A DNA stretch of 64,000 bases from Bolinopsis microptera (taxonomy: Eukaryota > Ctenophora > Tentaculata > Lobata > Bolinopsidae), in NCBI RefSeq assembly GCF_026151205.1, contig NC_087080.1:1256268-1320267 (forward strand). Direction: 5' to 3'. Shown in pieces: positions 41,983 through 51,122 of the stretch; position 1 is the first letter of the stretch, and every line of letters starts with the position of its first letter. The notes under the pieces are model-generated. The model made no database searches. It worked only from the letters and a program-made list of their open reading frames with translations, and had not been told where the DNA came from. Both the position numbers and the translations under genes were made by a program.

Positions 41983-44848
41983 ACCCCCCCCCCCCCAAGA
42001 AAATATGTTTTTTTTTCGTTTCAGACAATTTTAATTTTTCGATGAAAAAATTTGAGGCAAGGGTGCTGGCACCCTTGGCACCCTACAAAAAAAAACCTTA
42101 CCCTTGACTACCACGCTATTTGGTGATCTGTGAAGGCTCATGTTGTATTTCAACCAGTTCTAACCACCCTTAAAATAGTCTGATATAATATGTCGGTTCA
42201 AATCGTTCTTAGTTTCAATCTGTTTCAGGAATAAGTGAATATAACTGAGTCCCACCAGAAATTAAGCTCTATTAAAGTTACCATAGTTACACCACTAGTT
42301 ACCATAGTTACACTACTTTCAGAGGGTTATGTGAATTATGTAGAAGACAGGAAGCTCTGTTAAAACTAGCTGTTACTGAGAGGTTAGAGTTGGGGGTTGT
42401 GGAGTTCTCTTCTAATACATCTTCAGGTGGGGTAATTAGTTAATTAGTTAATTAGTTAATTAGTTAAATGGGTATATAGTTAATTGATTAATCAATTAAT
42501 TAGTTTATCAGTTCATCAGTAAGTCAGCTTATAAATACTTAGTTACTAGGTTAATTAGTTAATTAGTTAATTAGTTAATTAATTAATTGGTTAATTAGTT
42601 AATAAACTACCCAGGTAGCGGCTACTTCACCCCTGATACCGGATCTCAACTCAGTGACTCAGAGTTCACTGGACATGCCTACCAAAACATAGAGGAGCCA
42701 TTTGAAATGCTGGATATCCAGGATAGTGGTACATTATTTAATGTTCAGTGTTCACTGCTTGGTCACATGTACCATAAGGGTTTAATAATAATTAATAATA
42801 ATGATGGCAATGAAGCGGAACTACATAGTACATATATATTATATATGTATCATGTGCTATTTAAAAAGATACAGTTAATGACACTAATGACGGGGGGAGG
42901 GAGGGGGGGGGGGGCAATGGCATAAAATGCCCCCCCCCCCCCACTAATGACAGTGAAATGCAAGCACAATGATACACAGCTGATATTATTATATAAGATA
43001 GTTATCTTTGTGTCGTCTCTTTTTTACATCGTCGACGTTTACTTTTAACATGTTTTCTTTATATATAATATGATTTTCTAGCTGAGTTAAGTGTTCAGTG
43101 CTAGTGTCTGCTTTTATGTCAGTGTTAGTTTTCAGTGTAAGTTTTAATTCTTATTTTTCAGTGTTGGACAACACAGTACTACTCTAGTTTTCTTAGGGTT
43201 TGGTATGATAATGCAGGATGTAGATACGTATAACGAGCTAGGCAGAAGAGACTCTCAGTTTCAAGCCATGGAGGTAGATACCAGAGAGGAGGGTTTCAGA
43301 GAGGAGGGTTTCTCCACTGGGGGTGACATGTTTGAAATACCTTCAACATTCCAGCACCAACCTTCTTCTCCTACCATACTAGACTACAGGTGATTAGTGT
43401 TAAGTACCTCGTTTTTTATTTGATTTGCTTTTTGAAACTTTTACAAATAGTACATAATATACAAAGATACAATACAGCAAAGAGAATGAGAAATAAACGA
43501 CATCGTGAGGCATTATGTTGTGTAAAAGTCGTACTAGACCATATTGTAGAAATACTAAAAGCATGGGTAACTGGGTAGTGGGTAAGTGGTACAAGTTCTG
43601 GGGGTACCTCAGAGTACCTCTTTAAGACGTGTCCCTCAAAGTAACTTAAACAATTTCTGTTAGCAAATTATTCTGATGATTTACCGTTTATCAAGCTTCT
43701 TTAGGAATAGAACTTTGAATACCTCAATCTTGTCTTGTGCCATCCTTAATGACCTTTAAGATGACCTTGTAAGATGGTCATTCAAGAAAAATTCAGTCAA
43801 AAATGATACAACCTATTTATACCTTTATGCCTAATCTGAACGGGATGATATTACTGATTACAAAATAAAACACAGAATTATAATAAATTAAACTGAAATA
43901 GTTTGTGTTAATAAATTAACAGTTAGTTAAATAATTCACTCAACTAACCTCTCTCACTAACCTCCCCAGACCTTGTACCCGATTCCAACTATAAACTAAC
44001 TAAAACTACTACACTAAAATATCACTAAATAATACCCGAACTATTAAAAGTCTTTTCTTCCTAAGATATAATACTAATTAAAACTATGATTATAAACATA
44101 AATACACTCCATTCTTCTTCTAGGTTACTCTCTCCTATTTAATTGTTGTGATCCTTCTAGTTGTCTCCTATGTATTCTCTCCAATTCACTTACACTACAA
44201 TAATAAAAACACCTGAAATATGATTCATAAGAAATACAATTAGTACGAATTATCTGTAACATAAGAAATAAATAAACCTACAACTATCATATAAATATGA
44301 TTCATATGAAAAAACAGGATGATAATACTTCATACCCAGGAGTAGACAAGGGGACGGCAGAAAAGCTCGTCTTCAAAAATCTTTTTAAATCTCTTCTTAT
44401 CCAATTTACCCAGGAGTAGACAGGGCAGTAGCTCCCCGGTCCGGTGTACCAGACCCTCCTCTATAATACTTCATACCCAGGAGTAGACAGGGCAGTAGCT
44501 CCCCGGTCCGGTTTACCAGACCCTCCTCTATAATACTTCATACCCAGGAGTAGACAGGACAGTAGCTCCCCGGTCCGGGGTACCAGACCCTCCTCTATAA
44601 TACTTCATACCCAGGAGTAGACAGGGCAGTAGCTCCCTGGTCCAGGGTACCAGACCCTCCTCTATAATACTTCATACCCAGGAGTAGACAGGGCAGTAGC
44701 TCCCTGGTCCAGGGTACCAGAACCTCCTCTCCTGTTAGGTTCGGGAGGATGGACATGACTCTGAGGGGAGATCAGGGTGATAAACCCGGGGAGAGTTCTC
44801 ACTCTGGTTACCATGACAACTACACTCCCTCTCCTGTTACTAATGATG
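37722..44848 (+). CDS. Unrecognised gene, exons 1-6, truncated by the assembly gap
   Basis: I do not recognise the family. Phase-consistent exons: 37722-37871, 38078-38220, 42323-42426, 42615-42728, 43197-43389 and 44682-44848. Exon 1 starts MNHTYVDVEV. Exon 2 reads DLKDAHQEGDTVLLGEFEV. Exon 3 has a CxxC-like LCELCRRQEALLKLAVTER segment. Exons 4-6 are acidic, Ser/Pro-rich and low-complexity (SGYFTPDTGSQLSDSEFTG, DTREEGFREEGF, ESSHSGYHDNYTPSP). There are no membrane segments. The exon 2 acceptor is formed by the octamer repeat itself (TTAATTAG|TTA). Intron 2 holds a 3.8-kb transposon absent from the other copy. The last exon is missing here but visible at 47076-47236 in the inverted copy. Overall it looks like a disordered adaptor-type protein, but no function can be assigned. 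Confidence 0.7.
37871..38077 (+). repeat. TTAATTAG octamer array filling intron 1 of the unrecognised gene
   Basis: After the donor GTAAGT the intron is almost entirely GTTAATTA octamers with two AAGTAAATTAGTATAGTATT interruptions. The final TAG of the array is the best acceptor for exon 2. The same octamer forms most of introns 2 and 3 (about 38228-38260, 42427-42610) and their inverted copies (50130-50330, 50735-50965). Confidence 0.85.
38954..39388 (-). CDS. Unrecognised 144-codon ORF inside the nested element
   Basis: The minus-strand ORF starts MLVGMGKSNRSLELDALGKS and has a strongly acidic stretch (ESDEAETDDEEEEVEDIDSS) in its second half. No catalytic motif, zinc finger or membrane segment is visible. 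It could be part of a transposon protein, possibly a remnant, or a chance ORF. The acidic block and length argue mildly for past coding. Confidence 0.3.
   Translation of the reverse strand: MLVGMGKSNRSLELDALGKSLIPVTVAHSRNKLVIPHPKAEKLFRGKDTSIPRLLQAMKKGVSRGRELLQEHCNFEGEAFQPSSDGTESDEAETDDEEEEVEDIDSSEEWAKIVTVYGDALHHDTAVEVCLNRGRDRMPSQSRF
39425..39956 (+). pseudogene. RTE-type LINE C-terminal fragment, frameshifted
   Basis: The frame 39425-39847 contains the typical tail after the RT domain: IFLYGTQTWTITESLKKRID, CYSRMLRMALNVDWREHRTN, KEVFGSLPRV, RMRLAGHIQRHDDLAAHQLL. The end continues in another frame (GRGRPPLTFVDNLINDTGLK, 39771-39956), so there is a frameshift near 39820. The RT core is missing. 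It has been captured inside the poly-G-ended element. Confidence 0.8.
40660..41830. repeat. 124-bp satellite, about nine copies
   Basis: The unit begins AACAACAGACCCACTATCAA, and within it ACAGACCCA/ACAGACCTA-type motifs recur. The period measured between successive TTGATAACAACAG blocks is 124 bp. Copies differ at a few bases and one has a 6-bp insertion (TAGTAT near 40935). It fills the 3' third of the 3.8-kb insertion and is not seen elsewhere in the window. Confidence 0.93.
42892..42942. mobile_element. 51-bp poly-G / poly-C miniature insertion with 9-bp duplication
   Basis: A G-rich arm, GCAATGGCATAAAATGC, then a C run form a hairpin. It is flanked by ACTAATGAC at 42883-42891 and 42943-42951. 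The inverted copy of the locus has the same insertion (near 49797-49848). The ends resemble those of the larger element at 38395-40370. Confidence 0.55.
44400..44750 (+). repeat. 68-bp array of the exon 6 acceptor junction of the unrecognised gene
   Basis: The unit includes TTCATACCCAG (acceptor), GAGTAGACAGGGCAGTAGCT (start of exon 6) and CCTCCTCTATAATAC. There are about five copies here, the last continuing into the real exon at 44682. The inverted version at about 47570-48440 has roughly 12-13 copies. The 68-bp unit is not a multiple of three. Confidence 0.9.
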
Positions 44849-44974
44849 GTGAGCTTCTACATAGTTTTATTTTTCTTTCTTATGGTTTGAACAATATTTA
44901 ATAATAGTTGGAATCTATTCTGATATTCCACTTGATGTCTTCTAATTAACTAATTAACCGATAAACAAATTAAA

Positions 44975-45074
44975 NNNNNNNNNNNNNNNNNNNNNNNNNN
45001 NNNNNNNNNNNNNNNNNNNNNNNNNNNNNNNNNNNNNNNNNNNNNNNNNNNNNNNNNNNNNNNNNNNNNNNNNN
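44975..45074. other. 100-N assembly gap
   Basis: Exactly 100 Ns, a conventional scaffold gap of unknown size. The last base to its left (44974) corresponds to 47311 in the inverted copy, so the left contig stops in the middle of sequence that continues in the right contig. Confidence 1.
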
Positions 45075-46670
45075 TACAAGCCGCTCTTAGGATAGGTCCT
45101 GACAACCCTAGTATCGTATAGCGGGGCAGGGTAAGACCTGGAATTGTGCCAGTCCCTGAAATCCCAGGTCCTTCCAATCTGTCCTATCTCAGAGGTGTTC
45201 TCCGCCAGAGCTCTGTACGCTAACTCTGCCGCGTGCATGTCTGCTGCTTTCACGTTCTTTTTTAGATCTGAAGTGAACCTTCTACTTTTAGATCCGTCCT
45301 TTTCAAGCTCCAGGTAAACTGTGGATTTGAATCTGAAATTGTTTTAGTTTTTAAGGAAATACTGATCTGAGTGTTAAAATAACAAATCACGTGAAACAAC
45401 AAGTAACTACACTGTGGTAGGTTCATGAATTATCACAAGTTTCTCAATTAATTAATTAACTTACTTAAACTATATAAATCTGTAATAAAACGCACCCTTC
45501 AAGGCCAGGTGAAGGAGTGTATTTAGGAGCTGAGAGACTGTTCTTCTGAAACAGCTCCTGAAGCTTGTTCTTCCAGTTTATAGAAGTAGTAACCATGGTA
45601 ACACCAGTAGTAACCATGGTAACACCAGACTTGGCAGGAGTGGAGGGTTGAGGACTTGAATCACGTGTTCCGTTTCCCAACCTGCTACATAACAAAAACA
45701 TTTAGTTTCCTGTAGAATTATCAATTAAGAACTTTTTTCTGTCTCAAATCTTAATTACCAACAAAGAAAGCATAATTTAGGGTAAACAGGGGTATTATAA
45801 TTATACGTTTAGTTACACAGTACTTACTGTCCACCAAGTATAGAATTGTAAGCACGTGCTGCAGCTTGAAAGGTAGCAGCCTTCTTCGTGTCCAGCCGAT
45901 CAGATGTTTCTTTTATCAGTCTTCCGGTATTCAGCTTCACAGAAACAGTCGCTTCAAAACTGAATTGTGTGCTATACATAACTAAATAATCAAATAATTT
46001 AATAATATTAAGTAACTAAATAACTAAATAAATAAATAACTAAATAACTAAATAACTAAATAACTAAATAACTAAATAACTAAATAACTAAATAACTAAA
46101 AACTAAATAACTAAATAACTAAATAACTAAATAACTAAATAAATAAATAACTAAATAATCAAATAATTTAATAATTTAATAAGTTAGATAACTTAATAAC
46201 TAATTAAGTAAATAAAAACTAACGCGTGAGAGTGTTGGTCCCCAACATCTAACGCAGTGTACTCGGGAGCAGGGTGACTGTTCTTCTGACAGAACTCTTG
46301 AAGGAGGTTCTTATAGTTCTTAGTTGGAGTAACCATGGTAACTCCACACTTCCCAGGAGGAGTGGTCCGTTGTGAGTCTCGTACTACTAGTGGAGAGGCT
46401 GTGTGGGCCGGCCTGATCAGATATTGTTACTACTTGCAGTATATGACTTTATTAACAATTATAGCGTGGCACATTTTTCAGATATCATAATATTCTTAAT
46501 ATCACAATACAAATTGTCCTCTCTTTCTGAGATTTTCCTCTTCCCTCCAATAACAATAATACAATCATACACTTACCTAATAAGATCGCTAAGAGCAACG
46601 TAACCAACATGAGCAGCATTCGTTCTCGCATCTTTTTTATTTCTAAATCTAGTATCTGACTCGTACTCAT
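45075..46670 (-). CDS. Tandem dsRNA-binding-domain protein with N-terminal hydrophobic anchor (3' end in gap)
   Basis: Phase-consistent minus-strand exons: 46670-46577, 46398-46224, 45959-45828, 45681-45496, and 45332 to the gap with no stop. Exon 1 encodes MSTSQILDLEIKKMRER followed by MLLMLVTLLLAILL, a signal-anchor-like helix. Exons 2+3 form one dsRBD: NYKNLLQEFCQKNSHPAPEY (alpha-1), HAFEATVSVKL (strand), KKAATFQAAARAYNSIL (alpha-2 with KKAA). Exons 4+5 form a second: NWKNKLQELFQKNSLSAPKY, GFKSTVYLELEKDG, KKNVKAADMHAAELAYRAL. Both split at the same point, suggesting domain duplication. The linkers carry GVTMVTTGVTMVTT, encoded by the GTTACCATGG repeat. Tandem dsRBDs normally belong to cytosolic or nuclear proteins, so a membrane anchor is unusual. 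The acceptor of exon 2 is the least certain. Confidence 0.72.
46001..46200. repeat. TAACTAAA octamer array in intron 2 of the dsRBD gene
   Basis: An almost continuous run of TAACTAAA with AAATAAATAA interruptions. It is an 8-bp simple repeat of the same size class as the TTAATTAG arrays in neighbouring introns. Confidence 0.9.
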
Positions 46671-46740
46671 GGCGCACTCCTCGGAAGGAGAAAAACACTT
46701 TTGCTGAGAAGCTGAAGAGGACGTAAAGGTCACAAACTAA

Positions 46741-46852
46741 CCAATCAGAACACAGTATTTACACCACGTGACACAAACTAACCAATCAGAACACCGTATT
46801 TACACCACGTGACACAAACTAACCAATCAGAACACAGTATTTGCACCACGTG
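46741..46852 (-). promoter_or_regulatory. Three tandem CCAAT plus CACGTG modules upstream of the dsRBD gene
   Basis: A 41-bp unit is repeated three times. Each unit contains AACCAATCAGAA (CCAAT at 46741, 46782 and 46823) and CACGTG (46765-46770, 46806-46811, 46847-46852). In gene orientation the CCAAT reads ATTGG, the NF-Y Y-box, and the palindromic CACGTG is an E-box. The block ends about 70 bp upstream of the start codon at 46670, a normal proximal-promoter position. Confidence 0.6.
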
Positions 46853-46899
46853 ACATCATGTGCAATAACTAACTCCATTCGAAATGTCACGATAAATAT

Positions 46900-47075
46900 T
46901 AAACTCATCAACTAATTAACTAATTAACTAATCAATTAATTAATCAATCAACTAATTAACTAATTAACTAATTAACTAATCAACTAATCAACTAATCAAC
47001 TAATCAACTAATTAACTAATCAACTAATTAACTAATTAACTAATTAACTAATTAACTAATTAACTAATTAACTAA
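46900..47075. repeat. TTAACTAA / TCAACTAA octamer array
   Basis: An 8-bp tandem repeat between the dsRBD promoter and the last exon of the unrecognised gene. The stop codon of that gene (47078-47076 on minus) lies at its edge, formed by the repeat itself. Confidence 0.9.
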
Positions 47076-50000
47076 TTAACTAATCCTACATTGGAATGCA
47101 GACCTGGTCTGGCTGTGTGGAGTAACTATAATATCTGCAGGTTTTTCTCCTTTCTTTTGCAGAGTCTCATTTAACGCTCCGATAACGTTAGATTTGCCGT
47201 AAGGTAACGGGGTTCCTCGCTCCACCAAGAATTCCTCTGTAAGTTAATTAGTTAATTAATTAATTAAGTAGTTAATGAGTTAATTAGTTAATTGGTTGTT
47301 TAGTTAATAATTTAATTTGTTTATCGGTTAATTAGTTAATTAGAAGACATCAAGTGGAATATCAGAATAGATTCCAACTATTATTAAATATTGTTCAAAC
47401 CATAAGAAAGAAAAATAAAACTCTGCAGAAGCTCACCATCATTAGCAACAGGAGAGGGAATGTAGTTGTCAGGAGAGGGAGTGTAGTTGTCATGGTAACC
47501 AGAGTGGGAACTCTCCCCGGGTTTATCACCCTGATCTCCCCTCAGAGTCATGTCCATCCTCCCGAACCTAACAGGAGAGGAGGGTCTGGTACCCCGGACC
47601 GGGGAGCTACTGTCCTGTCTACTCCTGGGTATGAAGTATTATAGAGGAGGGTCTGGTACCCCGGACCGGGGAGCTACTGTCCTGTCTACTCCTGGGTATG
47701 AAGTATTATAGAGGAGGGTCTGGTACCCCGGACCGGGGAGCTACTGTCCTGTCTACTCCTGGGTATGAAGTATTATAGAGGAGGGTCTGGTACCCCGGAC
47801 CGGGGAGCTACTGTCCTGTCTACTCCTGGGTATGAAGTATTATAGAGGAGGGTCTGGTACCCCGGACCGGGGAGCTACTGTCCTGTCTACTCCTGGGTAT
47901 GAAGTATTATAGAGGAGGGTCTGGTACCCCGGACCGGGGAGCTACTGTTCTGTCTACTCCTGGGTATGAAGTATTATAGAGGAGGGTCTGGTACCCCGGA
48001 CCAGGGAGCTACTGCCCTGTCTACTCCTGGGTATGAAGTATTATAGAGGAGGGTCTGGTACCCCGGACCGGGGAGCTACTGTCCTGTCTACTCCTGGGTA
48101 TGAAGTATTATAGAGGAGGGTCTGGTACCCCGGACCGGGGAGCTACTGTCCTGTCTACTCCTGGGTATGAAGTATTATAGAGGAGGGTCTGGTACCCCGG
48201 ACCGGGGAGCTACTGTCCTGTCTACTCCTGGGTATGAAGTATTATAGAGGAGGGTCTGGTACCCCGGACCGGGGAGCTACTGTCCTGTCTACTCCTGGGT
48301 ATGAAGTATTATAGAGGAGGGTCTGGTACCCCGGACCGGGGAGCTACTGTCCTGTCTACTCCTGGGTATGAAGTATTATAGAGGAGGGTCTGGTACCCCG
48401 GACCGGGGAGCTACTGTTCTGTCTACTCCTGGGTAAATTGGATAAGAAGAGATTTAGAAAGATTTTTGAAGACGAGCTTTTCTGCCGTACCCTTGTCTCC
48501 TCCTGGGTATGAAGTATTATCATCCTGATTTTTCATATGAATAATATTTCAGGTGTTTTTATTATTGTAGTGTAAGTGTATTGGAGAGAAGAAATAGAGA
48601 CAACTAGAAGGATCACAACAAGAGTAGAAACCTAGAAGAAGAATGGAGTGTATAAGCATAGTTTTAATTAGTATTATATCTTAGGAAGTAAAGACTTTTA
48701 ATAGTCCGGGTATTATTTAGTGATATTTTAGTGTAGTAGTTTTAGTTAGTAGTTAGTTTATAGTTGGAATCGGGTACAAGGTCTGGGGAGGTTAGTAAGA
48801 GAGGTTAATTGAGTGAATTATATAACTAACTGTTAATTTATTAACACAAACTATTTCAGTTTAATTTATTATAATTCCGTGTTTTATTTTGTAATATCAT
48901 CCCCTTCAGATTAAAAGTATAAATAGGTTGTATAATTTTTGACTGAATTTTTCTTGAATGACCATCTTACAAGGTCATTGAGGATGACACAAGACAAGAT
49001 TGAGGTATTCAAAGTTCTATTCCTAAAGAAGCTTGATAAACGGTAAATCATCAGAATAATTTGCTAACTGAAATTGTTTAAGTTCACATATCAAGATACT
49101 TTGAGGGACACGTCTTAAAGAGGTACTATGAGGTACCCCCAGAACTTGTACCACTTGTCCAGTTACCCATGCGTTTAGTATTTCTACAATATGGTCTAGT
49201 ACGAATTTTACACAACATAATGCCTCTAATGTCGTTTATTTCTCATTCTCTTTGCTGTATTGTATCTTTGTATATTATGTACTATTTGTAAAAATTTCAA
49301 AAAGCAAATCAAATAAAAAATCGAGGTACTTAAAACACTAATCACCTGTAGTCTAGTATGGTAGGAGAAGAGGGTTGGTACTGGAATGTTGAAGGTATTT
49401 CAAACATGTCACCCCTGGAGAAACCCTCCTCTCTGGAACCCTCCTCTCTGAAACCCTCCTCTCTGGTATCTACCTCCATAGTTTGGAACTGAGAGTCTCT
49501 TCTGCCTAGCTCGTTAAACGTATCTACATCCTGCATTATCATACCAAATCCTGAGAAAACTAGAGTAGTACTGTGTTGTTGTCCAACACTGACAAATAAG
49601 TATGAAAACTTACACTGAAAACTAACACTGAAATAAAAGCAGACACTAGCACTGAACACTTAACTCAGCTAGATAATCATATATATAAAGAAAACATGTT
49701 CAAAGTAAACGTCGACGATGTAAAAAAAGAGACGACACAAAGATAACTAATATAATATCAGCTGTGCATCATTGTGCTTGCATTTCACTGTCATTAGTGG
49801 GGGGGCCGGGGGGGGGGGGCATTTTATACCATTGCCTCCCCCCGTCATTAGTGTCATTAACTGTATCTTTTTAAATAGCACATACATGATATTATATAAT
49901 TATATAATATATATGTAGTTCCGCTTCATTGCCATCATAAATATTAATTATTATTAAACCCTTATGGTACACGTGACGAAGCAGTGAACACTAAACATTA

Positions 50001-51122
50001 AATAATTTACCACTATCCTGGATATCCAGCATTTCGAATGGCTCCTCTATGTTTTGGTAGGCATGTCCAGTAAACTCTGAGTCACTGAGTTGAGATCCAG
50101 TATCAGGGGTGAAGTATCCGCTACCTGGGTAGTTTGTTAACTAATTAATCAATTAATTAATTAACTAATTAACTAATTAACTAATTAACTAATTAACTAA
50201 TTAACTAATTAACCTAGTAACTAAGTATTTATACGCCGACTTACTGATGAACTGATAAACTAATTAACTGATTAACCAATTAATTGATTAACCAATTAAC
50301 TATATATACCCAATTAACTAATTAACTAATTAACTAATTACCCCACCTGAAGTATGAGATGTATTAGAAGAGAACTCCACAACCCCCAACTCTATCCTCT
50401 CTGTAACAGCTAGCTTTAACAAAGCTTCCTGTCTTCTACATAGTTCACATAACCCTCTGAAAGTGGTGTAACTATGGTAACTAGTGGTGTAACTATGGCA
50501 ACATGAGCCTTCACAGATCACCAAATAGCGTGGTAGTCAAGGGTACAGCTGATTAACTTATTAATTAATTAACTAATTAACAAGAATTACCCGAAGCTGA
50601 GGTAGAAGACCTGCTGATCATGGGATTTTATCTTAATAATATCTTCAGCTGATAAGGACACCTCGAACTCTCCGAGTAGCACTGTATCTCCTTCCTGGGT
50701 GGGCGTCTTTCAGGTCTAGTTCAGAGTTAATTAACTAATTAACTAATTAACCAATTAACTAATTAACTAATTAACTAATTAACTAATTAACTAATTAACT
50801 AATATACTAATTAAATACTATACTAATTTACGTATTAACTAATTAACTAATTAACTAATTAACTAATTAACTAATTAACTAATATACTAATTAACTAATT
50901 AAATACTATACTAATTAACTAATTAACTAATTAACTAATTAACTAATTAATTAATTAACTAATTACACTTACCCGTATCAGGGTGAAGGTATCAGAGCTG
51001 TTTTCACACACCTCACTCAGGAAGCCCTCTATCAAGTCACATGATAATGAGCGGGGAAGTGAGCCGTGTATGGAGACCCGGGGTTTGTTGTGTACCTCCA
51101 CATCAACATACGTCAGGTTCAT
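47076..51122 (-). CDS. Second copy of the unrecognised gene, with last exon
   Basis: Minus-strand counterparts of the exons at 37722-44848: exon 1 51122-50973 (MNLTYVDV, where the left copy has MNHTYVDV), exon 2 50734-50591, exon 3 near 50455-50350, exon 4 near 50115-50005, exon 5 near 49550-49355, exon 6 with its donor at 47437, and a terminal exon 47236-47076. That exon reads EEFLVERGTPLPYGKSN and NVIGALNETLQKKGEKPADI and ends CRIS-stop; its helix resembles the first half of a dsRBD. Exon 2 here is 144 nt against 143 on the left, because of one extra C (GCCCACCCAGG near 50696), which breaks the frame. Exon 6 has an in-frame 21-nt duplication giving DNYTPSPDNYIPSP. Intron 2 lacks the 3.8-kb insertion. 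Confidence 0.68.
47570..48440 (-). repeat. 68-bp exon 6 junction array, expanded version
   Basis: The same unit as at 44400-44750, inverted, in about 12-13 copies, with GTCCGGGGTACC replacing GTCCGGTGTACC. Copies are nearly identical, implying recent homogenisation on this version. Confidence 0.92.

Larger units (their letters stand above)
38278..42098. mobile_element. 3.8-kb terminal-inverted-repeat insertion with 12-bp target duplication
   Basis: It is bounded by direct repeats TACCCTTGACTA at 38266-38277 and 42099-42110. The inverted copy of the locus (around 50530-50555) has this sequence once, with no insertion, so it is an empty site. The termini are inverted: AGGTTTTTTTTTTCTGGGTG at the left, and GGCACCCTACAAAAAAAAAC then CT at the right. 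GC-rich palindromic sequence (GGGGCGGAGCCCC) follows the left end. The interior is composite: a nested poly-G-ended element (38395-40370), then a 124-bp satellite (about 40660-41830). No transposase was recognised, so it is probably non-autonomous. Confidence 0.88.

Noticed and set aside
41892-42107. ORF with a proline run at the end of the 3.8-kb insertion
   Set aside because: The run is a poly-C tract. There is no other coding evidence and it lies in the insertion terminus.
44950-45253. ORFs spanning the N gap
   Set aside because: Residues across the Ns are meaningless. Only the part up to 45075 is used, as the last visible exon of the dsRBD gene.
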